64,000 nucleotides of DNA, taken from positions 2,480,001 through 2,544,000 of the forward strand of contig CM049988.1 of the NCBI GenBank assembly GCA_016630955.3, written 5' to 3'. Position numbers and translations under genes: made by a program. This document shows positions 56,725-64,000 of the stretch, piece after piece. The notes beneath the pieces were generated by a model that was not told the origin of the DNA, did no database searches, and was given only the letters and a program-made list of their open reading frames with translations. The DNA comes from Didymella arachidicola (Eukaryota; Ascomycota; Dothideomycetes; Pleosporales; Didymellaceae). How positions within the stretch are numbered: position 1 is the first letter of the stretch; each line of letters starts with the position of its first letter.

Positions 56725-57477
56725 ATGTCTAGTAAAGCCAGCTTTGGACAGCCCCCAATGTCCCTTGCACAACCTGGGAACTCAGCCAGTGTTATTCTTG
56801 GTTCCAACGACCGATACAGAAAGCCTGTCAGTCTACCAAGCCAAAGTAGCCTGAGCGAGAGCTCAATTCGGGAATCAGAGGAGCGTTTTCTGACAGGCCG
56901 CTTCAAGGAAGCTAAAGATAAGACGGTATATTTGGAACAAGATCGGTCTACAACATTCAGCTTCTTCGTGCACTGGCTCTACAACGGACACCTTCCGAGC
57001 AAAGACAAAGGCGACGATGCGGACATCGTGAAGAAGTTCTACAAGCATGATTCTCCAGGCCATGGAGCTATCGTGAAGCTATACATCTTCGGTGACAAGT
57101 ACAATTGTCCGGACCGTCGGAGGGCTGCGATCGATCTGCTGTTCATCGACGTCACCGAAAACGATTTCACTTTCCCTTCTTGGCGCGAGGTGGACCTGGC
57201 CTTTGAAAACTTGCAGCCAGGAGACCCTTTCTGCCGCCTTCTTGTCGACTTTATGGCTATCTACAGTCATGAGAAGATTGTGGCCAAGGAGCGGGAGAAA
57301 TACACGAATGTTGCTTTCTTGAAAGCCGTACTGGCCCGCTTTGTCCTTGGACAGGAGATGAGAGAAGATCTCGCCACGATGGGTCTGGAGCTCTGCGACT
57401 ACCACGAGCATATGAACGATGAGGAGGGGAAAGCCTGCGAGAAGGAGAGAGGACATATACCTATGGTACAAGGCTGA
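56725..57477 (+). CDS. BTB/POZ-like protein, divergent N-terminal half
   Basis: A single exon from the ATG at 56725 gives 250 aa; the frame is open from 56566, so the start is uncertain. It is a paralogue of the gene 0.4 kb upstream: shared RFLTGRFKEA, TFSFFVHWLYNGHLP, IVKLYIFGDKYNCP, LVDFMAIYSHEK, NVAFLKAVLARFVLG and CDYHEHMNDEEG. The part that should form the first BTB strands and helix (VILGSNDRYRKPVSLPSQSS) is poorly conserved and lacks the usual V/FxxHxxLL pattern, so the dimerisation surface may be altered. BTB-only proteins of this size are numerous and poorly characterised in fungi; a Cul3-adaptor role is not implied. Confidence 0.65.
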   Translation: MSSKASFGQPPMSLAQPGNSASVILGSNDRYRKPVSLPSQSSLSESSIRESEERFLTGRFKEAKDKTVYLEQDRSTTFSFFVHWLYNGHLPSKDKGDDADIVKKFYKHDSPGHGAIVKLYIFGDKYNCPDRRRAAIDLLFIDVTENDFTFPSWREVDLAFENLQPGDPFCRLLVDFMAIYSHEKIVAKEREKYTNVAFLKAVLARFVLGQEMREDLATMGLELCDYHEHMNDEEGKACEKERGHIPMVQG

Positions 57478-59277
57478 TGAAAGCGTTGACAGCGACTCAA
57501 ATTGAAGATCGAGCAGGGCAAAAAGCGTTTACACACATTGCAGGGAAAGACTGCCACTTACTTTAGAATTCATTTGCGTTGTATACCAAAAAAGCATGTG
57601 GCACAAACACAACAGCTCGTCTTACACAATTTCTTTTGCGAAAAGAGTTCTCACGGCTGTCGAACCTTACTCGTGGTTCCGCGGTACCACACGCGACGCG
57701 GAGCATTGATGCCGGACGCCATGAATCGGGTCCCATGTTGTGGACCCTCCTCCACATGCTTGCTTCCCTTCGCCCTCCACAAAACCTGCCTCTTCTGGCA
57801 CGAATGCAAGAAAACCATCGATCGCAGTCGTCGTTCCGTGGAAGCTGCGCCCAGGAAATCAGACCATAATGAGATAGTTCGCCGCGGACCCTAACACCCG
57901 AGTCTTGAGACTCTGAACTCTGCATGCCTGCTTTTTTGACCGTCACCCGTCACAGACCTTGGCTTGTGGAGTACTACGAATGCAAGGCCATCGATTGCAG
58001 TGATACCCAGTTCCACAGAAGCTGCCCTCAAACTTCGAAACTTCAGTGTCTTTATGACATGCATCGCCGCATTCAACGTTCACCAAAATTGGGCGCTGTC
58101 CGCTTCACGCTAACTAACCTCAAACAGCGACACCCTTCACTCAACATCTCGCTCCCTATATCTTGACCCCCCATCAATCGCTGTACCATTCCAATCCCAA
58201 CCTGTAGAACCAGTGCACATAAACCCCCAACAAGAACAGTCATCCTCGCCACCACACAACCTAAGTCTCTCAAAATCCGTGCGTGACATACGCCAAGCCA
58301 CCATCCGCCACCGTCTGTTCACCAACCCGTATGCGGCCTCGTATCCCAATGACCCGAGCAGCGATCGGCCAAAGTTTAAAAATGACACAGGGGCAAGTTC
58401 GACGCTGGTTGGTCCTGCTCGGTGGAACGTGTTCCGTGCGGCTGAGCTGAAGTTGTGCTGTTTGATATTTAGTTGGCTTTGTGACATGTGGTCGCAACGA
58501 TGATCGATCGACCTATGAGCGCTGGTGAAGATGGATCTGTGGAGATGCTGAACAGATGGAAGACGATGTAGTCGCAGGGAGGAGCATATATGCTGAACAA
58601 TACTTTTTCGATCTATGTGCCTACCTAACTGCGCTGGGAGGGCCATGTATACTATCAATCCCTCCAGCCGTTGCTGTTTGTTCGTCTGCCTATTGCGTGA
58701 CTAATCTAAGAAAGAGTGCCTCAATGAGGTGTAGTGATAGAGGGGTTGAGGATGGGAGATGATGGGTGTTGATCGGAGTGTGACGATTAAAGAAAGTAAT
58801 AAAGATAGACGCTGAAGCAAAACCAACGCCGAGGCGATGCATAGAATGTCGATTGTAATTACAAGATGTAGGGCTGTGCAGGTGGCACATCCAAACTCCA
58901 ACTCTTATTAGAAGCAAATTGCGTACTGCGCATCTGCAGCCTGAAAGCCACATATCCAAAAGGCTTGGCGAGAAGTGGAGGGTGGAAGGCTTGTGCGAGC
59001 ATTGTGGTCTTGGCGAGGCGTATGAAGAATACTTGTTAAGTATATAAGCTCACACCCCTGCCGACGCAGGTTTGCTTTGTGGCACAGCATCGTCGCACAC
59101 GGGACGATCTAAGAGCTGAGGTGGGCCCGCATGTCCTCACCCGACTCGTCCCTGCATTTGAGGAGATTACGATACGATGCAACAGATCCAGAACTCCAAA
59201 ACGCCACCGTTTGGATATATGGTGAATATCAATGAGCGAAAACGAAGGGACTGTACAGAGCGGCGATGATGTCGTAC
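57478..59277. other. Gene-poor region
   Basis: About 1.8 kb between the BTB gene and the surface-sensor gene. Frames at 58213-58503 (+) and 58137-58658 (-) overlap each other and neither has a known motif. No gene is supported. Confidence 0.5.
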
Positions 59278-60786
59278 TCAGAAGTTTTGAGCAATGCCAG
59301 AATTTCCCTGCTGTGGGAAGACCGAGGGGTTTTCGATCCTGGTGTTCCGTCGCGCAGACACGTCCCGAATGACGGGCTGCTGACCAGCGCCATACGGATC
59401 GTTGTTACCGTATGGGCCTGTTTGGTAGTAGCCTTGGTCTCCGTAGTACTCGTTGGGGTTACCGTGGGCATACCCAGGATCGTCACCGGAGGCGTCGGAT
59501 CGGTTGGCTGCGGAGTAGGACGAGGATGCATTGGAGGGTCCACGCTGTACGCCGGCCTGGTTTTGTGTCGAGTTGGGCACCGCAGCACCGACAGCACCGA
59601 GTGCACCAAGCCCATCCGAGTCCATTGTCTCGCGACGTCCGTTCATCAAAGGATCATTGGAGCCTTCTGAGTATGCTGCGCCAGTGGGAGAATGAGGTGT
59701 GTTGTAACCGCCAGGATTGCTGTTGCTGTCCGAGTAGGTCATGCCGCTGGTCAGGGTGGTGGAAGCCTTGCGGTTCGAGCTGGTGGCAGTGTTACCCCAT
59801 CCTCGGTAGCCGCTCGAGTCCTCGGCCATCTCGGATCCTCCCATGGCAACCGCAGGTAGTGTTGGGTCATGGTTGGGATTGAAGCCATACTCCTCGACCT
59901 CCTTGCGCCGCTCCTCTTCGTTGCTCTGGCGGGCCTTGCGCTTCCTCCAGAGGATGATACCGGCCAACACGAGTAGTGCAACGACGACGACGGGGACGAC
60001 GACAGCAATTGCAGTCTTGCCGCCAGACGACAATCCCTTCTGGGTATTTCCGCCTTCTGCTTGGGGTCCAGCATCGCTAGTGCTCGAGGAGCTTCCACGG
60101 GTTGTGGCAGTGGAGGCTAGGCCACCAGTGGTCCCAGAGGCAGCAGGGCCTTCACGAGTGACGACCGATGTGACGATGATAGGGGTCGGGGTCTCGCCAG
60201 CGCGGGTTGCTGAGGGAGTGACAGTGACCACAGAGGTTGCAATCTCAGTAGCCGTCGGAGGGGCAGACGAGGCAGTCACTACTGAAGTTGCAACTGGAGG
60301 AGCACTCGATGGGGCAGCGCTCGACGGGGCAGCGCTCGATTGGGCAGCGCTCGACGGCGCAGGCGCGACCGAAGAGGGTGCGGCTGAAGTGACCGGAGGC
60401 GCAGAGGATGCTGGTGCAGATGAAGGTGGAGGTGCTGACGAGGCTGGAGGCGCCGATGATGCGGGAGCTGAGCTCGCAGGTGGTGCTGAGCTTGGGGCCG
60501 CAGACGAGGCAGGCTCCGTCGCTGAAGAGGGCGTGTTAGGAGCCGCAGACGAGGGTGAAGCTTGAGTAGACGGCGCCGGCGCAGCAGACGAGGGCGCTGG
60601 TGCGGCCGACGTTGGTGCGGCCGACGTTGGTGCTGCCGAGGGTGTTACAGGCTGGGACGACGCAGCTACAGTGGGGGAGGCACGAGAGGAGGGAGAGGCA
60701 GGAGCGGCCGACGATGCGGCAGGCGCTGAGGAAGGAGAGACAAGAGAGATGAACGTACTGGCAGCAGTGTTGTTTGCCGACGACAT
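59278..60786 (-). CDS. Ser/Ala/Pro-rich single-pass membrane protein (Mid2/Wsc-like surface sensor)
   Basis: Intronless, 502 aa. Residues 1 to about 240 are almost entirely Ser, Ala, Pro and Thr, ending in repeated TSVVT motifs, and would be heavily O-mannosylated. One membrane helix follows (about 262-284, TAIAVVVPVVVVALLVLAGIIL) with a WRKRKAR stop-transfer. The cytosolic tail of about 215 residues has NPNHDPTLP and Gly/Tyr/Asn/Gln-rich stretches. This is the design of fungal cell-wall stress sensors (Mid2, MtlA, Wsc), but there is no cysteine-rich WSC domain and no classical signal peptide at the start (MSSANNTAASTF). Topology and sensor function are therefore inferred from architecture. 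Many fungal proteins of this type share the missing signal peptide. Confidence 0.75.
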   Translation of the reverse strand: MSSANNTAASTFISLVSPSSAPAASSAAPASPSSRASPTVAASSQPVTPSAAPTSAAPTSAAPAPSSAAPAPSTQASPSSAAPNTPSSATEPASSAAPSSAPPASSAPASSAPPASSAPPPSSAPASSAPPVTSAAPSSVAPAPSSAAQSSAAPSSAAPSSAPPVATSVVTASSAPPTATEIATSVVTVTPSATRAGETPTPIIVTSVVTREGPAASGTTGGLASTATTRGSSSSTSDAGPQAEGGNTQKGLSSGGKTAIAVVVPVVVVALLVLAGIILWRKRKARQSNEEERRKEVEEYGFNPNHDPTLPAVAMGGSEMAEDSSGYRGWGNTATSSNRKASTTLTSGMTYSDSNSNPGGYNTPHSPTGAAYSEGSNDPLMNGRRETMDSDGLGALGAVGAAVPNSTQNQAGVQRGPSNASSSYSAANRSDASGDDPGYAHGNPNEYYGDQGYYQTGPYGNNDPYGAGQQPVIRDVSARRNTRIENPSVFPQQGNSGIAQNF

Positions 60787-62338
60787 GGTGACAATTGCGA
60801 GGCACGCGGCCAGGCAGCGAGAGGTAGGGTTTGGATTACTGCCTCAACACGCAGGAGAGCGCAGAGTGAGAATGTTAGTGTGTCGCGGGTACCGGCAGTG
60901 CTGGGTTCTTGGTTCGTTCCAGTCTCCTAACCGTGTGGCATGCACAGTCGCCGGGTGATGCGCGGGTCCACTGTTTGGCAACAGGCGGTGGGACAACACA
61001 AGTGATGATGTATGGCTAGGGCAAAGCCAGCGAAAACTGCAAAACAGCCCTGAGAGGTGAGTGGAGGAACGGGGCGAAAGAGGAAGTGTTGCAAGCAGAG
61101 TGGAGCGCCGCGGCAGGGAGAGGACGATCCCAGCGCTGTTGATCGAATAGGACACGAGCAGCTTCTGACGGCTGCCTTATCTGGCCAAGGCTGAGATGGA
61201 TGAGGCACGGAAGCTCCCAGTGTTTGCGAACGGCCAGTCGAGAGCCAATTGCCAGAGCAGTCTGCGACAAACGTGTTCCAACTGGGACGCGCAAAGGGCA
61301 ACGCGGTGCTTTTCAGGTTCACGGCCAAGGCGTCCGCTGGCAATTTTGGCTGGCGGCGGCGGCGCCTCTCTAGCCGGAAACCAGCATCGAAATGCGGAAC
61401 ACTACTCCGAAATGCCCTTAGCCGGTACTGTTTTGGGGAGGTCGAAGGGAGAGCGGAGCCAGCGCGCAGATGTGGCTGTGTGCAGCTAGGAGGTGCTCAA
61501 AGAAGCGTCCCAGAATCTCACCGAGGATCTGGCTGGCGCGAGGTGAACACCACTTGCCCGCGTGTACACAGTTGTAACAGTACCGCACACGATGCAGCCG
61601 GCGTGGCACAAGATGGACGCAGGTTTGCGCAAATTGCTCTTGCATCATGCCCGTGAATGTCTCCACTGCTCGTTCGCGCAGCACCCCGGCCCTCAATAGC
61701 ATCATTCTTTGACGAGCTCGTTCTCGATACGCCCGGGCGTTGCTGATTGGCCACTCGGCTACTCTATAATTAAATTGTCAGAGTCGTTCCGGGACGTTGC
61801 AGCGGCCGTGTTCTGCGCCGCTACTCCTCACTATTCCACAGTACGCAGCAAGACAAGACGCCATTCGTGCAGATATCGTGAAGAGGACCTTTACGCGTCA
61901 TGCGCATGCAATTCTGTAGGCCGCTGCTGCATCCTCACTGCACGCTTCGTCAGTTGTTCTCGTGTTCAACAAAACAAGCTTCTTCCAGCCATGGCTCCTG
62001 CAATCCAGGATCCCCTGCATTGTGCTCCTGCTTCTATGCTCCCACCGATGAGGTCAGGCTTACATTTCGCCTGCAGGAGCGTGAACCATGCCCCAACATC
62101 ACTTGACAATTGCTTACTGTGTACGCCATGGGTTGATATCGAAAGCATGTGTTGTGCATGAGTGAGAATTGGACACCCTGAGATGCATTTACCGTCTGCT
62201 TTGCCCAGTGCACTCGATGCTCTGCTGCAAAGTATTCTTCATTTGTTCTTGCTCGAACCAGTGGCAGCCGCTAATGCAACAATCATTGTAGACATTAACG
62301 TACCGTACTTGTTGTACCTACACCGATGAATTGCGAGC
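60787..62338. other. Intergenic region
   Basis: About 1.55 kb, containing the sensor gene's promoter and the reductase gene's 3' region. Several overlapping frames on both strands (for example 61249-61656 + and 60927-61343 -) show no recognisable protein. Confidence 0.5.
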
Positions 62339-63308
62339 CTACACCAGGCCTGGAATCACAGCCTTTCGATTTCCCACCTTATCTTTACCAAACTTCTCTA
62401 CATACCACCGCTTGCCCTGCAGCGCGCGGGGCAGCATCGTGCTGATCTCGTTGATGAGGAACGTCTGGGCGGGCTGGCAATTGAGGCCGCCAATCATCCA
62501 CCATCCGGCCCACTCGATCCACTCGCAGAAGTAATGTGCGTACAGGACGTGCTTGAAAAGCCCGTTCTTAGGAATCATGTAAACCTTGTCCACGCCTTCG
62601 ATGGGCTTGTTCTGCTCTGCGGCATCTTTGCGCTGTCTGCGGTCGGCCGCTCGCCGGATCTCACGCAGATCGTCGTCGTGGAACATATTGCCCAGCAGGC
62701 CCCAGCACCACAGCACAAGACCCCCAAACATCCATCCTGCGCGACCTTGCCAGCGGGAATCGGCGTCGGTCGTTGGGCCATAGCCTGAGACGTAGCCGCC
62801 GATCGAGATGGCATTGATGACTTGGAAAGCAAGCATCGCCAAACATACAATGGGGCTCATGGGCGACATACTGGGATTGAGGAACAGCGGCGAGAGGATG
62901 GCGCGGTAGGCGTAGTGAATCACCTATGCGCAGTCAGTAACAGTGAGTGGTCTGCATACAAGCGGAACTCACAAAGCAGCCGACCATTGTCCAATTGCCC
63001 CAAGGCAACTCCTCGATGCCCAGCTCCTTTGGCAGCGTCAGGAAGATGTACAGCAGGGTGATGGGCCCTGCGGACTCCATCGTCGCCCATCCTATCTTTC
63101 CGGGCACATTGAATCTGGATTCGGTTGAGGTTTTGCCTTGAGGGTACCAGTCGATGACCCATTGAACCGCCGTGATCTATCAGTGATGTTAGCAGGAGCG
63201 CCTTCAAGCGCGTCAATATCGACTGACCAGAGGGAAGAACTGCCAGATGTAGCAGACCCACTCCCAGTTCTCACGCGACGGAGGCAGCCAATTCTCTATG
63301 ACCGCCAT
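62339..63308 (-). CDS. Steroid 5-alpha-reductase family protein (3-oxo-5-alpha-steroid 4-dehydrogenase, C-terminal)
   Basis: Exons 63308-63228, 63176-62973 and 62923-62339 give 289 aa. The family reduces an enone carbon-carbon double bond with NADPH in steroid or other lipid substrates at the ER membrane. The sequence has several hydrophobic helices (FFPLITAVQWVIDW, ITLLYIFLTLP, IVCLAMLAFQVINAISIGGY, GWMFGGLVLWCWGLLGN) and the conserved C-terminal part: HYFCEWIEWAGWW, TFLINEISTMLPRALQGKRW and YVEKFGKDKVGNRKAVIPGLV. The NADPH-binding region HDDDLREIRR and the Asn/Glu/His/Tyr positions typical of the family are visible. Size matches animal SRD5A1/2 and plant DET2 (about 260). Fungi do not make testosterone, so the true substrate is unknown. 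The first intron uses a GTCAGT donor. Confidence 0.9.
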
Positions 63309-63783
63309 CGTATATGCTCAGAGCGCAAGGTAGCAAGTTGATGGGGATGCTTGCGAACAGTTGCATCGCCGACTGCTCCGGATGTCTTGATGTCATAGCG
63401 CCAAGCTTTGGACGCGTCTGTCCAACTTGTGCAACACAAGGCATAGTCTCGATGCATCACCTTGACACTCACACCTACATTTCCTCATTGCGTCTTCGCT
63501 TGAATGTCTGAGTTTCGTTGTTGTCGTTATCCTGTCTGCACGAAGATCAACGTCAGCGCGGAAACACGTGTGGGTCTGGCAGAGCCATGGATGAACAAGC
63601 TCTCGCTACAGCTTGTCTAGCGCAGCGCTTCGCACGCACACCGCTTCCAACCAACAACGCGACCACCGTGCGAATATTGCTCAAGGACGTAAGGATGGGA
63701 ACATGGCTCGAGGCGTCATAGGAACGGCTGAGAACCTGAGATATACATGGTATTTCCGGAAGAATTTCCATCAAACCAATCCA
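63309..63783. other. Intergenic spacer between reductase gene and tRNA
   Basis: No coding sequence is recognised. Confidence 0.5.
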
Positions 63784-63868
63784 GTCGCTTTAGCTCACTT
63801 GGGAGAGCGCCAGACTGAAGTTCAGTCATTAAATCTGGAGGTACTGTGTTCGATCCACAGAAGCGACA
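63784..63868 (+). tRNA. tRNA-Phe (anticodon GAA) with a 12-nt intron
   Basis: A full cloverleaf can be drawn: acceptor GTCGCTT pairs with AAGCGAC plus discriminator A; D arm GCTC...GAGC; anticodon stem CCAGA/TCTGG; T arm CTGTG TTCGATC CACAG. The anticodon GAA is at 63817-63819. Between the anticodon stem strands there are 19 nt instead of 7, so a 12-nt intron follows position 37 (about 63821-63832), the canonical site for nuclear tRNA introns. A-box (TAGCTCACTTGGGA) and B-box (GTTCGATCC) promoters are present. T-rich runs near 63907-63919 could end Pol III transcription. Confidence 0.93.
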
Positions 63869-64000
63869 CTAGCTTCGGTGCCTGGCAAGTCCAGGATTCC
63901 TCGATTCTTTTTGCTTTTTTGCCGTCTCGTGCGTTGCTTCCCTTCGTTCCACACATCCAATTTCTGAAGGCGAGCCTTGTTTTTGCATACACACCAGCTG

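Noticed and set aside
60671..60958. Plus-strand frame over the sensor gene start
   Set aside because: Antisense of the Ser/Ala-rich repeat coding region; no independent support.

Overview
This is 64 kb of nuclear DNA from a filamentous ascomycete (Pezizomycotina, most likely a dothideomycete). The genes carry short introns, mostly 47-60 nt, with GT-AG ends and CTAAC-like branch points. They encode typical mould proteins: NUC-2/PHO81, HulA/Rsp5, DASH Dad2, shugoshin, PTH11-type receptor sequence, BTB proteins and an HGT-1-like sugar transporter. There is no operon structure. I rebuilt exon-intron models by hand from splice sites, reading frame and family conservation. No alignment or expression data were used.

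Layout. 0.3-5.7 kb: an SCP-x type thiolase, then a long uninterrupted ORF joining a PTH11-like seven-helix domain to a FucP-type MFS transporter. 5.7-10.8 kb: gene-poor, with one small secreted 8-cysteine GPI-type protein and simple repeats. 10.8-25 kb: conserved housekeeping genes (Rsp5/HulA ubiquitin ligase, a mitochondrial ABC1-family protein, NUC-2/PHO81 phosphate regulator, exportin CRM1). 25.7-36.2 kb: a membrane-anchored kelch protein, a head-to-head pair of chromosome-segregation genes (DAD2 and shugoshin), a small membrane protein and a SUR7-family protein. 36.2-41.7 kb: gene-poor, with a BTB gene interrupted by a stop codon. 41.7-49.8 kb: mitochondrial PPR protein, Cwf18 splicing factor, zinc-knuckle RS protein and R3H-SUZ RNA-binding protein, so four RNA-related genes in a row. 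49.8-59.2 kb: accessory region with a possible MITE, a glucose transporter and two more BTB genes, one of them also broken. 59.2-64 kb: a Ser/Ala/Pro-rich surface sensor, a steroid 5-alpha-reductase family enzyme and an intron-containing tRNA-Phe.

The most notable items are the receptor-transporter fusion ORF; a NUC-2 gene whose initiator ATG is split by an intron and which also has an 18-nt exon and a GC-AG intron; the Rsp5 active-site cysteine codon split by its last intron; a 12-nt exon in the kelch gene; three BTB paralogues, two with nonsense codons; a TA-flanked inverted-repeat element; and the DAD2/shugoshin divergent promoter.
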